Below the pieces are notes generated by a model. That model saw only the letters and a list, made by a program, of their open reading frames with translations, made no database searches and was not told the DNA's origin. Shown here in pieces: positions 37,034-47,644 of a stretch of 64,000 nucleotides of DNA. Every line of letters starts with the position of its first letter. Within the stretch, counting starts at the first letter, position 1. Both the position numbers and the translations under genes were made by a program. The DNA is from Qipengyuania sediminis (GTDB lineage Bacteria > Pseudomonadota > Alphaproteobacteria > Sphingomonadales > Sphingomonadaceae), in contig NZ_CP037948.1 of NCBI RefSeq assembly GCF_004358425.1, forward strand, positions 1,054,001-1,118,000. Reading direction: 5' to 3'.

Positions 37034-37275
37034 TCTCGGTCTCTCATCATGTGTCGAATGAGCAGCGCGCCACCGATCAGCGCCAGCAAGGGTGAACCAT
37101 AGAACATTGCAGCTCTCGTCGCCTCACCCATGCATTCGGCTTGTTCTTCAGAAGCGCAATCGCCCAACGCCGCATTCAGCATGAAAAAGGTCACGACCAG
37201 CGCGCTAGTAAAAAAATACACCGCACAGCCGAGCTTTTGCGACGCCGTCAGCCCGGGTTTATCGGAGAAGCTCAC
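37030..37275 (-). CDS. Small two-helix membrane protein between scpA and bioB
   Basis: An 81-residue protein with a GTG start at 37275 overlapping the mutase stop (GTGA) and a stop overlapping the bioB start (TTGA). It has two hydrophobic segments ([36 protein letters not shown]) around a loop with [11 protein letters not shown]. The GDC...C loop recalls the small gene at 35814. No known family recognised. Confidence 0.72.
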   Translation of the reverse strand: MSFSDKPGLTASQKLGCAVYFFTSALVVTFFMLNAALGDCASEEQAECMGEATRAAMFYGSPLLALIGGALLIRHMMRDRD

Positions 37276-39422
37276 TCCGCCGCCTCGTTCAGTTCTTCGC
37301 CCGCGGGCGGCATGTTGTGGCCGAGGAGGCGCAGCAGGTCGGCGGCGCATTCGACGACGTTACTGCCGGGGCCGTAGATGCCTTGAACTCCTGCCTCGCG
37401 CAGCAAGTCGTAGTCCTGCGGCGGGATCACGCCGCCGGCGACCACCTTGATGTCCGCCCGCCCCGCCTCGCGCAGCAGCTGGATCAGCTCGGGGATCAGC
37501 GTCTTGTGCCCGGCGGCAAGGCTGCTCGCGCCGATCGCATCGACGCCCTCCGCCAGCGCCATGTCGCGGGTCTCCGCCGGCGTTTGAAACAGCGGGCCGC
37601 TGACGACATCGAAGCCCATGTCCGCAAAGGCGCTGGCAATGACATTGGCCCCCCGGTCGTGCCCGTCCTGGCCCATCTTGGCGACCATGATCTTCGGTTT
37701 GCGGCCGAGGCGGCGGGCGACTGCCTCAACGCCGCCGGTGACTTGGGCGTAGCGGCTGTCATCGGCATAGGCTGCCGAATACACGCCGCGCACCGGGGCG
37801 GGCACGGTGTCGTAGCGCCCGAACGCCGCTTCCATCGCGGCGCTGATTTCGCCGAGCGTGGCATCGTGGCGCGCGGCCTCGACTGCGAGCGCCAACAGGT
37901 TTTCGCGTTCGCGTGCTCCATTTTCGAGTGCTGTCAGCGCCGCCTGACACCCGGCCTCGTCGCGCGCCGCTCGCACCCGCTCCAGCCGCGCGATCTGGCT
38001 TTCCCGCACGGCGTGGTTGTCGACCTCCAGTGTATCGAGATGCGCTTCTTCGGGCAGGCGGTACTTGTTGACCCCGACGATTACCGTCTCGCCCTTGTCG
38101 ACGCTCGCCTGCTTGGCGGCGGCGGCTTCCTCGATCGCGGCCTTGGGCTTGCCGCTGGCGACATAGCGGGTCATGCCGCCCGCCGCTTCGACCTCGGCGA
38201 GCACCTTGCGCGCCTCCTCGATCAGCGCATTGGTCAACGCCTCCACATAATATGAACCGCCCAGCGGATCGGCGACGCGGGTCACGCCGGTCTCCTCCTG
38301 CAATACCAGCTGGGTGTTGCGCGCGATGCGGGCCGAGAAATCGGTCGGCAGCGCGATCGCCTCGTCGAGCGCGTTGGTGTGGAGGCTTTGCGTGCCGCCC
38401 AGCACCGCTGCCAGCGCCTCGATCGTGGTGCGGATGACGTTGTTGTAAGGATCCTGCTCCTGCAGCGAGACCCCGCTGGTCTGGCAGTGCGTGCGCAGCA
38501 TTTTCGATTTAAGGTTCCGCGCTCCCAGCTCGGTCATGACATCGTGCCACAGCGCGCGGGCGGCGCGCATCTTGGCGATTTCCATGAAGAAGTTCATGCC
38601 GATGCCCCAGAAGAAGCTGAGGCGCGGGGCGAAATCGTCGAGCGCGAGGCCCGCCGCCATCGCGCGGCGCGCATATTCCTTGCCATCGGCGATGGTGAAG
38701 GCGAGCTCCTGCACCGCGGTCGCCCCGGCCTCGTGCATGTGGTAGCCGCTGATCGAGATGCTGTTGAACTTCGGCATCTTGGCCGAGGTATAGGCGATGA
38801 TGTCCGAGACGATCCGCATGCTCGGCTCGGGCGGGTAGATGTAGGTGTTGCGGACCATGAACTCTTTGAGGATATCGTTCTGGATGGTGCCGCTGAGCTT
38901 TTCCTGAGATACCCCCTGCCGCTCCGCCGCGACGATGTAGAACGCCAGCACCGGGATCACCGCCCCGTTCATCGTCATGCTGACGCTCATCTCATCGAGC
39001 GGAACGTCGCCGAACAGGATTTCCATGTCGCGTACGGTGTCGATCGCGACGCCCGCCTTGCCGACATCGCCGACCACGCGCGGGTGGTCGCTGTCGTAGC
39101 CCCGGTGGGTAGCGAGATCGAAAGCGACTGAAAGCCCCTTCTGCCCCGCGGCAAGGTTGCGGCGGTAGAAGGCGTTGGACTCCTCGGCGGTGGAGAAGCC
39201 GGCGTATTGCCGGATCGTCCACGGCCGGCCGGTGTACATCGAGGCGTAGGGGCCGCGCGTGAACGGCGCGAAGCCGGGGAGGCCCGGCTCGAGCCCTTCC
39301 GTGTCCTCGGCGGTATAGAGCGGCTGTATCGCGATCCCTTCCGCCGTGTGCCAGGTCAGGTCACGCCCGCGCACTTCCCTGGCGGCGGCGGCGGTCCAGT
39401 CCTGCTTCGTGGGTTTGGTCAT
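37272..39422 (-). CDS. scpA: Methylmalonyl-CoA mutase
   Basis: A 716-residue B12-dependent enzyme converting (R)-methylmalonyl-CoA to succinyl-CoA. The catalytic barrel (about 1-500) carries [22 protein letters not shown] and [12 protein letters not shown]; the cobalamin domain (about 580-716) has DGHDRG with the cobalt-binding histidine near residue 588, then [16 protein letters not shown]. It is a fused single-chain mutase without a separate small subunit in this window. It accepts the product of PccA/PccB after epimerisation by Mce. Confidence 0.96.
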   Translation of the reverse strand: MTKPTKQDWTAAAAREVRGRDLTWHTAEGIAIQPLYTAEDTEGLEPGLPGFAPFTRGPYASMYTGRPWTIRQYAGFSTAEESNAFYRRNLAAGQKGLSVAFDLATHRGYDSDHPRVVGDVGKAGVAIDTVRDMEILFGDVPLDEMSVSMTMNGAVIPVLAFYIVAAERQGVSQEKLSGTIQNDILKEFMVRNTYIYPPEPSMRIVSDIIAYTSAKMPKFNSISISGYHMHEAGATAVQELAFTIADGKEYARRAMAAGLALDDFAPRLSFFWGIGMNFFMEIAKMRAARALWHDVMTELGARNLKSKMLRTHCQTSGVSLQEQDPYNNVIRTTIEALAAVLGGTQSLHTNALDEAIALPTDFSARIARNTQLVLQEETGVTRVADPLGGSYYVEALTNALIEEARKVLAEVEAAGGMTRYVASGKPKAAIEEAAAAKQASVDKGETVIVGVNKYRLPEEAHLDTLEVDNHAVRESQIARLERVRAARDEAGCQAALTALENGARERENLLALAVEAARHDATLGEISAAMEAAFGRYDTVPAPVRGVYSAAYADDSRYAQVTGGVEAVARRLGRKPKIMVAKMGQDGHDRGANVIASAFADMGFDVVSGPLFQTPAETRDMALAEGVDAIGASSLAAGHKTLIPELIQLLREAGRADIKVVAGGVIPPQDYDLLREAGVQGIYGPGSNVVECAADLLRLLGHNMPPAGEELNEAAE

Positions 39423-39442
39423 GCGCCGCCCCTAGCGCGGGA

Positions 39443-40246
39443 TCAGCGCCCCTGAAACTGCGCTTTGCGCTTTTGCAGGAAGGCCATGCCTCCTTCCATC
39501 GCATCCGCACTGGCGCCGGCAAGGCGCTGGCCTTCCGCCTCGGCCAGCAGCACATCGTTGATCGTGCCGTCCAATGCGGTGGAGATATTGCGCTTCATGG
39601 TGGCGTAAGCGAGCGTCGGCCCCTCGGCGAGGCGCTGGGCGAGCGTATTCGCCTCTGTCATCAGCGCGGCATCTTCCACCGCCCTGTAGATCAGCCCCCA
39701 CTCCTCGGCTTGGCGCGCGCTGATCTTCTCGCCCAGCATCATCATCCGCGTCGCCCGCGGCCGTCCGATGGCGCGCGCGAGCAGCCAGGTGCTGCCGCCG
39801 TCGGGCACCAGCCCGATATTGACGAAGGCCTGGAGGAAATAGGCGCTCTCACCGGCGATCACGAAGTCTCCCGCCAGCGCGATCGAGCAGCCGACCCCCG
39901 CCGCCGCGCCGTTGACCGCGGTAACCACCGGCACGGCCAGCCGCAGGATCTGGCTGATCAGCGGGTTGTAGTGGTTCTGCAGCGCCTGATGGCTGCCGCC
40001 CCTGCCGCCGAGCGCGCTCCCCTCCCCCCGCGCCGCGAGGTCCGCGCCCGAACAGAAGCCCTTCCCCGCCCCGGTGATCAGCACGCAACGCGCATCGCCG
40101 ATGTCGTAGAGCGCGGCGGCGATCTCGCCCGCCATCTCCAGCGAGGCGGCATTGAGCCGTTCGGGCCGGTTGAGCGTGATTGTGAGCACGCCGCCCTGGC
40201 GTTCGGTAAGGATGGTGTCGTAGCTGGCCAAGGTCCGCTCTCCCAA
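39443..40246 (-). CDS. Enoyl-CoA hydratase/isomerase family protein
   Basis: A 267-residue crotonase-fold enzyme: VLTITLNRPERLNAASLEM, ITGAGKGFCSGADLAARG (oxyanion-hole region), AVNGAAAGVGCSIALAGDFVIAGE and FVNIGLVPDGGSTWLLARAIG. The last resembles PaaG-type isomerases. It lies between scpA and mce in the propionate operon, suggesting a role in feeding acyl-CoA to this route; substrate unknown. The ATG at 40246 is the first available start with family sequence beginning at TLASYDTIL. Confidence 0.88.
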   Translation of the reverse strand: MGERTLASYDTILTERQGGVLTITLNRPERLNAASLEMAGEIAAALYDIGDARCVLITGAGKGFCSGADLAARGEGSALGGRGGSHQALQNHYNPLISQILRLAVPVVTAVNGAAAGVGCSIALAGDFVIAGESAYFLQAFVNIGLVPDGGSTWLLARAIGRPRATRMMMLGEKISARQAEEWGLIYRAVEDAALMTEANTLAQRLAEGPTLAYATMKRNISTALDGTINDVLLAEAEGQRLAGASADAMEGGMAFLQKRKAQFQGR

Positions 40247-40300
40247 GCGTTGCGCGTTGCAACTTGTCTGGCCACGCGGTGCGCCCTTAGCAAGCGCGGA

Positions 40301-40726
40301 TCAATGCCCCTCCCTCGGCGTCTCCATGATCTCGGTGAGCACGCCCATCATGTCCTTGGGATGGAGGAAGAAGATCGGCGTCCCATGCGCGCCGATGCGC
40401 GTGGGGCCGAGGATGCGCTTGCCGAGCCCCTCGAACCAGTCGCGCGCCGCGGCGATATCGGGCACCTCGAAGCAGACGTGATGCTGCCCGCCGAGCGGGT
40501 TCTTCTCGAGAAAGCCGTGGATCGGCGAGGCTTCGGACAGCGGCTCGATCAGCTCGATCTGCGTGCCGCCGTTTGGGGTGTCCACGAAGCAGACCTTAAC
40601 CCCTTGGCTTGCCATGTCGAATGGCTCGGAGACCTCCACCGCCCCCATCACCTCGCGGTAATAGGCCACGCTGTACGCGATCGAAGGCGTCGCCACGCCG
40701 ATATGGTTGAGCCGGCCGAGTTTCAT
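40301..40726 (-). CDS. mce: Methylmalonyl-CoA epimerase
   Basis: A 141-residue VOC/glyoxalase-fold enzyme converting (S)- to (R)-methylmalonyl-CoA. Family motifs: KLGRLNHIGVATPSI (metal-binding His), PLGGQHHVCFEV (second His region) and a C-terminal THE-like HPKDMMGVLTEIMET with the last Glu ligand. The start MKLGRLNHIG at 40726 overlaps the previous small gene stop as ATGA. It couples PccAB to ScpA. Confidence 0.93.
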   Translation of the reverse strand: MKLGRLNHIGVATPSIAYSVAYYREVMGAVEVSEPFDMASQGVKVCFVDTPNGGTQIELIEPLSEASPIHGFLEKNPLGGQHHVCFEVPDIAAARDWFEGLGKRILGPTRIGAHGTPIFFLHPKDMMGVLTEIMETPREGH

Positions 40727-40935
40727 TTGGCTTTCCTTGAAGATGCCCGCCACCAGCTCAGAAGTAGGTAAATCGCGAATGCGAACGGGGCGTAGAGGAC
40801 CAAAAGAAACGGATTATCGAAGCTGTCGACGACATACATTTCGCGGATCGTCGAGTTCGGGCCCCATCCAGCAAGGAAGGCCGCGCAACCGACACTGAGA
40901 AGGCAAAGCAACACGAAGATAACCAATTTCGCCAT
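40723..40935 (-). CDS. Small membrane protein between pccB and mce
   Basis: A 70-residue protein, start ATG 40935 seven bases after the pccB stop, stop overlapping the mce start. It has an N-terminal helix (LVIFVLLCLLSVGCAAFLAGW), which could also be a lipoprotein or signal segment (SVGC), and a C-terminal helix (PFLLVLYAPFAFAIYLLLSWW) with a basic tail. Third small membrane protein of this operon. Confidence 0.72.
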   Translation of the reverse strand: MAKLVIFVLLCLLSVGCAAFLAGWGPNSTIREMYVVDSFDNPFLLVLYAPFAFAIYLLLSWWRASSRKAK

Positions 40936-40942
40936 TCGAACC

Positions 40943-42475
<1,533 letters not shown>

Positions 42476-42579
42476 TGGCGCTCCTGAATTGTCGCGGAGC
42501 GGTTACGCTGCGATGTCGAAATTGCCAAGCCGCGTCCCCGTGCAGGCGGGGACCGCAGTCGTCAGTGCTTCCGCCCGAG

Positions 42580-42600
42580 ATCCCCGCCATCGCGGGGGAT
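42580..42600 (-). terminator. Hairpin at the 3' end of tlyA
   Basis: atccccgc and gcgggggat form a near-perfect stem around catc, next to the tlyA stop codon. It lies between tlyA and pccB, both on the minus strand, and probably ends the tlyA transcript. Confidence 0.4.
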
Positions 42601-43355
42601 CAGATTCTCAGCGCCGAAATCAGGAACTCGATATTGCCCTCCGGCCCCGTGATCGGGCTCTCGACAATGCCCTGCACTGCGAAGCCACGGCTTTCCACCC
42701 ATCCACGCACCACTTCGCACACGCGCGCATGCAGCGCCGGATCGCGAACCACCCCGCCCTTGCCGACTTCCTCACGAGAGACTTCGAACTGCGGCTTGAT
42801 CAGCGCGACGAGGCGGCATTGCGGCGCCGCAAGCTCGAGCGGCCGTTCGAGCACCTTGGCGAGGCTTATGAAACTCGCGTCGCACACAACCCAATCACAC
42901 GCCTGGTCGATCAAATCGGGGGTCAGCACGCGCGCGCTGGTCCGCTCGAGCACGGTGACGCGCGGGTCCTGCCGCAGTTTCCAGGCAAGCTGATTGGTGC
43001 CCGAATCGACCGCGAAGACATGCGCCGCGCCGCGTTGCAGCAATACATCGGTAAAGCCCCCGGTCGAGCTGCCGATATCCATCGCCACCGCGCCCGCCGG
43101 ATCCAGCGCGAAGTGATCGAGCGCGTGCGCCAGCTTGATCCCACCGCGAGAAACCCAGGGATGATCGCGGCCGCGCACCTCCAGAGCCGCATCCGCAGCG
43201 ATCTGTTGGCCGGGCTTGTCGAGCTTGGTCTCGCCCGAGTACACCACCCCCGCCATCACCAGCGCCTGCGCGCGCGTGCGGCTCTCCGCCAGCCCCCGAT
43301 CGGCAAGCAATTGGTCGAGGCGGCGTTTGATCGGTTTCGGTGGAGGCATTGGCAC
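42600..43355 (-). CDS. tlyA: TlyA-family rRNA 2'-O-methyltransferase / hemolysin A homologue
   Basis: A 251-residue protein with an N-terminal S4 RNA-binding domain (RLDQLLADRGLAESRTRAQALVMAGVVYS) and a FtsJ-like methyltransferase domain (WVSRGGIKLAHALDHF, AMDIGSSTGGFTDVLLQRGA for SAM binding, VVCDASFISL, LIKPQFE). TlyA methylates cytidines in 16S and 23S rRNA. Two close ATGs (43355, 43349) are possible; the choice changes only two residues. Confidence 0.92.
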   Translation of the reverse strand: MPMPPPKPIKRRLDQLLADRGLAESRTRAQALVMAGVVYSGETKLDKPGQQIAADAALEVRGRDHPWVSRGGIKLAHALDHFALDPAGAVAMDIGSSTGGFTDVLLQRGAAHVFAVDSGTNQLAWKLRQDPRVTVLERTSARVLTPDLIDQACDWVVCDASFISLAKVLERPLELAAPQCRLVALIKPQFEVSREEVGKGGVVRDPALHARVCEVVRGWVESRGFAVQGIVESPITGPEGNIEFLISALRI

Positions 43356-43383
43356 CAGGCGGCTTAGCGGCCATTAAGGCGGC

Positions 43384-43920
43384 ATGGAACCGCTCGCCAC
43401 CCGGGTCGCTGCCGCGCTTGCGCTCACCTTCGCCATCGCGGCCTGCGTGCCGAAGCCGCGTCCGCCTGCGCCCGCCCCCGCCGCGCCCAGGCTCCGGCCG
43501 CAACCCGCGCCGACGCCAGCGATCGTGCGCAACTGGCTCGACGCCCCGCAGACAGCGGGCAATTGGTTCTATCGTGCCGAAGGCCCGGCATCGTTGGCGC
43601 TGTTCGGCGGAGACGCGACGGAAGCGGACTTCATCATCCGCTGCGACCGGTCGGCACGTGCGATCTTCCTGATGCACGCCTCACAATCGTCCGGCCCAGC
43701 CACCATGCGCATCCGCACCGAAACCGCGGAGCGCGATCTCGGAGCGCGCAGCACGGGAGACGCGCTGCCTTACCTTACCGCCACTTTGCAGCCCGATGAT
43801 CGCCTGCTCGATGCCATGGCGCTGAGCAAGGGGCGTTTTGCGGTCGAGGTCGCGGGCTCGCCGACGCTTTATCTCCCAAGCTGGGCCGAGGTCACGCGGG
43901 TGATCGAAGATTGTCGCTGA
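43384..43920 (+). CDS. Putative lipoprotein, 178 aa
   Basis: Unknown family. The N-terminus (ATRVAAALALTFAIAAC) carries a lipobox with Cys21, then a proline/alanine-rich linker and a globular part (NWLDAPQTAGNWFYRAEGPASLALFGGD, DFIIRCDRSARAIFLMHA). Expected to be anchored in the outer or inner membrane facing the periplasm. It is divergent from tlyA with 28 bases between starts. Confidence 0.72.
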   Translation: MEPLATRVAAALALTFAIAACVPKPRPPAPAPAAPRLRPQPAPTPAIVRNWLDAPQTAGNWFYRAEGPASLALFGGDATEADFIIRCDRSARAIFLMHASQSSGPATMRIRTETAERDLGARSTGDALPYLTATLQPDDRLLDAMALSKGRFAVEVAGSPTLYLPSWAEVTRVIEDCR

Positions 43921-44243
43921 AGTCTAGAATTGAAGCCTGCCCTGCCACCCCGGACCCTTCGACAGGCTCACGACAGGCTTTATCCAGGTCCGCCTCCCCT
44001 TCCGCGCACCGCCTCCGCGAACTATGCCCTGGCCCGGATCAAGTCCGGGCTGACGAGCGGTTAGCGAGGGAACGGTAGGGCCAGCCGAAGGGCAGAAAGT
44101 CTGACGCGGGAAAACTTTTTTACAAGGCTTGTTTTCGTGGGCAGCCAGCAACACATTCCGCCTCAAGATCAGCGGCGAACGCGGGTCTTGGGCCCCGGTG
44201 AAACGGCGGCTCTTAGCTCACTAGCGCGAAAGGAGGTGATCCG
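43921..44243. repeat. Gene-free stretch with REP-like palindrome
   Basis: No gene seen. gcccgga tcaag tccgggc (44032-44050) is the interspersed palindrome common in alphaproteobacterial chromosomes; the nearby ttcgacaggctcacgacaggc is also repeat-like. The end of the stretch should hold the promoter of the small ORF at 44244. Confidence 0.55.
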
Positions 44244-44300
44244 ATGTCTCATGGTTCAGCAGAGAGGTCGGCAAGTTTCCGCGCGGAGCATTATCGGTAG
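44244..44300 (+). CDS. 18-codon ORF with full-length Shine-Dalgarno
   Basis: Reads MSHGSAERSASFRAEHYR and stop. It is preceded at 44229-44242 by aaaggaggtgatcc, the exact 14-base complement of the 16S rRNA 3' end, six bases longer than an ordinary strong site. It is followed by a strong terminator (44360-44401) and then ilvE. It contains no run of branched-chain codons, so it is not an obvious ilv attenuation leader. It may be a translated small gene, or its RNA may act by binding 30S subunits. Confidence 0.5.
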   Translation: MSHGSAERSASFRAEHYR

Positions 44301-44359
44301 GCACATTGCCACGCCGGATAGAGGCTTCGTGAGCGGCTCTTCCCGCCGCTGACCATGCG

Positions 44360-44401
44360 AAGGGTGGTTCGGGCTTCGGCCGGAGCCACCCTTCTCATTT
44401 T
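44360..44401 (+). terminator. Rho-independent terminator after the 18-codon ORF
   Basis: aagggtgg (44360-44367) pairs with ccaccctt (44386-44393), with an inner cgg/ccg extension and a TTCG-type loop, followed by ctcatttt. Since ilvE starts at 44469, it either ends the small-ORF transcript or works as an attenuator. Confidence 0.7.
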
Positions 44402-44468
44402 GGGGCCCCGCCGGCGCAACCGGCCTGCCGCCCTTGTCGCCGCACCCGACAACGCATATCGGCGGACC

Positions 44469-45578
44469 ATGCTAGACACTTCCGGCCGAGCGGACATTCT
44501 CTCCTTCACCACCGTTTCCCACCCCGCCCCGGTGCCGGCCGATGTCCGTTCCCAGGCGATCGCATCCCCGCGTTTCGGTACCGTCTTTACCGACCACATG
44601 GTGATCATCGACTACGACGCCGATCGCGGCGGCTGGCATCGCGCGCAACTGACGCCCCGGGCGCCCCTGCAGCTCGATCCTGCGACGAGCGTGCTGCATT
44701 ACGCGCAGGAAATCTTCGAAGGGCTCAAAGCCTATCGTCACCCCGACGGCTCGATCGCGCTGTTCCGGCCTGCTGCCAATGCCGCGCGCTTCAACGATAG
44801 TGCCCGGCGCATGGCCATGCCGGAGCTGCCCGAAGCCCTGTTCCTGGACGCGCTGCGAAGGCTGGTCGAGATCGACCGCGAATGGGTGCAGGGCGGTGAT
44901 GGCGCCTCGCTCTATCTGCGCCCCTTCATGTTCGCGAGCGAGGCGTTCCTTGGCGTGCGCCCCGCGCGGCAGTTCAAATTCGTCGTCATTGCCTCGCCTG
45001 CGGGCGCCTATTTCAAATCGGGCCAGGCGGCAGTGAAGATCTGGGTCAGCCGCGATTACGTCCGGGCCGCGCCGGGCGGAACCGGGGCGGCAAAGACCGG
45101 CGGCAATTACGCCGCCAGCCTGGTGCCTCAGGCCGAAGGCATTGCCGAAGGCTGCGACCAAGTGGTTTTCCTCGACGCGGCCCAGCGGCGCTGGATCGAA
45201 GAGCTCGGCGGCATGAACCTGTTCTTCGTCTTCGCCGATGGCAGCGTCGTTACCCCGCCGCTGACCGGCACGATCCTCGCCGGGATCACCCGCGACAGCC
45301 TGCTGACGCTGCTGCGCGAGGAGGGATTGAGCGTTCGCGAGGAACCCTACAGCATCAACCAATGGCGCGCCGATGCAATGAGCGGGCATCTAACTGAGAC
45401 CCTGGCTTGCGGGACCGCCGCGGTTGTGAGTTCGGTCGGTACGGTCCTCGATACCGAGGGCGCGTTCACTATCGGTTCGGGCAGCACCGGACAGGTCGCG
45501 CACACGATGCGCGAGGTCCTGACCGGCATTCAGACCGGGCGGCGCCCTGATCCCTACGGCTGGGTGATGAAGCTCTAG
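44469..45578 (+). CDS. ilvE: Branched-chain amino-acid aminotransferase
   Basis: A 369-residue PLP enzyme (fold type IV) that catalyses the last step of Leu, Ile and Val synthesis. LHYAQEIFEGLKAYR, LYLRPFMFASEAFLGV, AAKTGGNYAASL with PLP lysine K209, and FLDAAQRRWIEELGGMNLFFV are family motifs of the longer BCAT group. The ATG at 44469 is chosen because upstream sequence covers the terminator. Its stop overlaps the convergent nadE stop at ctag. Confidence 0.95.
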   Translation: MLDTSGRADILSFTTVSHPAPVPADVRSQAIASPRFGTVFTDHMVIIDYDADRGGWHRAQLTPRAPLQLDPATSVLHYAQEIFEGLKAYRHPDGSIALFRPAANAARFNDSARRMAMPELPEALFLDALRRLVEIDREWVQGGDGASLYLRPFMFASEAFLGVRPARQFKFVVIASPAGAYFKSGQAAVKIWVSRDYVRAAPGGTGAAKTGGNYAASLVPQAEGIAEGCDQVVFLDAAQRRWIEELGGMNLFFVFADGSVVTPPLTGTILAGITRDSLLTLLREEGLSVREEPYSINQWRADAMSGHLTETLACGTAAVVSSVGTVLDTEGAFTIGSGSTGQVAHTMREVLTGIQTGRRPDPYGWVMKL

Positions 45579-47644
45579 GCTTTCGCCTCCGGCGGCAGCG
45601 CCGCCGCCAGTTCGGCGAGCCATACATCCGCCACCGCATCGCTGGGCGCGCGCCAGTCGCCGCGCGGGCTGAGCGCCCCGCCGGAGCTGACCTTGGGTCC
45701 GTTGGGCAGCGCGCTGCGCTTGAACTGATTGGCGAAGAAGCGGTTGAGAAAACGCTCCAGCCACAGCGCGATGGCGGCGAGATCGTAGCTGCTTCGCGCG
45801 TTCTCGGGAAAGCCCCCGGGCCAGTTCCCCGCTGCCGCATCGCGCCAGGCGTGCCAGGCCAGGAACGCGGTATGGCTCGGGCTGGCGCCCCAGCGCAGGA
45901 TGTGATGCAGAAAGAAGTCGTTGAGCTCGTAAGGACCGATCAGCCCTTCGGTCGATTGGATCGCACCATCCTCGCCCGCGGGGACGAGTTCCGGGCTGAT
46001 CGACGTCGCGAGGATGTCCTCCAGCACGGCATCCACCGCGCCATCGAACTGGTCGGTGCCGATCGCCCAGCGGATGAGATGCTGCATCAGCGTCTTGGGC
46101 ACGCCCGCATTGATGCCGTAATGGCTCATCTGGTCGCCAACGCCATAGGTGCACCAGCCGAGCGCCAGCTCGCTCAAATCGCCCGTGCCGAGCACGAAGC
46201 CGCCATGCTGCCCGGCGAGGCGGAAGAGGTAGTCGGTGCGAAGCCCCGCCTGCACATTCTCGAAGGTCGTGTCGTACACCGGCTTTCCGTTCGCGAAGGG
46301 GTGGCCGATGTCCTCGAGCATCCGGCTCGCGGCGGGGCGGATATCGATCTCTTCCGCCGTCACGCCGAAGACTTGCATTAGCCGCCAGGCGTTGGATCTG
46401 GTGCCGTCCGAGGTCGCGAAGCCGGGCATTGTATAGCCGCGAATATCGCTGCGCGACCGGCCAAGCCGGTCCATCGCCTTCGCCGCAACGATCAGCGCAT
46501 GCGTGCTGTCGAGCCCGCCCGAAACGCCGAGGACGAGGCATTTCGCCTGTGTCGCTTCGATCCGCCGGATCAGTGCGTCCACCTGGATATTGAACGCTTC
46601 GTAGCAGTCGGCGTCGAGCTTCTCGGGCCGGTTGGGGACGAAGGGGAAGCGGCGCAGCGGCCGCAGCAGCCCGGCATCCCGGCCATCCATGCGATGGGTG
46701 AAGGAAACGCGCCGGAAATGGTCCTCAGGCCTGCCCGCATCCTCGCAGCCATCGTTGAAGGTGCCAACCCGCAGCCGGTCGGCGATGATGCGGCGCGTGT
46801 CGATATCGGCGATGCAAAGCTCAGGCTCGAGATCGAAGCGGGCGCTTTCGGCCAGAAGATCGCCGAGCTCGTAGATCATGCCCTGCCCGTCCCAGGCAAG
46901 ATCGGTGGTGCTCTCGCCATGGCCGCTGGCCGAATAGGCATAGGCGCAATAGCCGCGGAACGAGCTGGCGCGGCAGAGCAGGTGCCGCTCGTCCGACTTG
47001 CCGATCACGATGTTGGAGGCCGAGAGATTGAGAACGATGGTCGCCCCCGCCAGCGCGGCCATGATCCCGGGGGGCTCTGGCGCCCAGTAATCCTCGCATA
47101 CCTCCAGCCCGAAGATAAAGCCGGGGTGGTTGGCGGCAGCGAACAGCACATCGGTGCCAAAGGGCGCCTCGTGCCCACCCGCCCTGATGGTCAGTCCACG
47201 GCAGGAATTGCCGCGCGCGAACCAGCGCTTCTCGTAGAACTCGCGGTAATTGGGGAGGTAGCTCTTGGGCACCGCCCCCAGCAGCGCGCCGCCAGCGATC
47301 GCGAGGGCGCAATTGTAGATGCGACCGCCCCTGCGTACCGGCGCACCGACCACCATGACGGGATCGAGCTCGGCGCTCGCCTCCACCAGCTCCGCGACCC
47401 CCGCGTCCACCGCGTCGAGCAAAGCGGTCTGCAGATGCAGATCGTCGATCGCGTAGGAGGACAGCGAAAGCTCCGGAAACAGCACCAGATCGACGTGGCA
47501 CCCGGCCGCGCGACGGGCTTCGGCAAGAATTGCGCGCGTGTTGTAGGCGACATCTGCTGTGCGCACCCGCGGGGTGGCGGCCGCTACCCGCACGAAACCA
47601 TGGGTGTGCAAGTCGTAGAAGGGATGCGGGGCGGCGTCGGTCAT
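45575..47644 (-). CDS. nadE: Glutamine-dependent NAD+ synthase
   Basis: A 689-residue two-domain enzyme making NAD+ from nicotinate adenine dinucleotide. The N-terminal nitrilase-type glutaminase has the E-K-C triad (E58 in FPELSLSSY, K127 in PKSYLPNY, C183 in LEVCEDYW). The C-terminal synthetase has the ATP-binding SGGLDST. The ATG at 47644 overlaps the pncC stop, so both are coupled; the two genes form an NAD salvage and synthesis unit. Confidence 0.96.
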   Translation of the reverse strand: MTDAAPHPFYDLHTHGFVRVAAATPRVRTADVAYNTRAILAEARRAAGCHVDLVLFPELSLSSYAIDDLHLQTALLDAVDAGVAELVEASAELDPVMVVGAPVRRGGRIYNCALAIAGGALLGAVPKSYLPNYREFYEKRWFARGNSCRGLTIRAGGHEAPFGTDVLFAAANHPGFIFGLEVCEDYWAPEPPGIMAALAGATIVLNLSASNIVIGKSDERHLLCRASSFRGYCAYAYSASGHGESTTDLAWDGQGMIYELGDLLAESARFDLEPELCIADIDTRRIIADRLRVGTFNDGCEDAGRPEDHFRRVSFTHRMDGRDAGLLRPLRRFPFVPNRPEKLDADCYEAFNIQVDALIRRIEATQAKCLVLGVSGGLDSTHALIVAAKAMDRLGRSRSDIRGYTMPGFATSDGTRSNAWRLMQVFGVTAEEIDIRPAASRMLEDIGHPFANGKPVYDTTFENVQAGLRTDYLFRLAGQHGGFVLGTGDLSELALGWCTYGVGDQMSHYGINAGVPKTLMQHLIRWAIGTDQFDGAVDAVLEDILATSISPELVPAGEDGAIQSTEGLIGPYELNDFFLHHILRWGASPSHTAFLAWHAWRDAAAGNWPGGFPENARSSYDLAAIALWLERFLNRFFANQFKRSALPNGPKVSSGGALSPRGDWRAPSDAVADVWLAELAAALPPEAKA

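Noticed and set aside
44244..44401. Classical ilv attenuation leader
   Set aside because: The short peptide lacks consecutive Leu, Ile or Val codons, so ribosome stalling by branched-chain amino-acid starvation is not supported.
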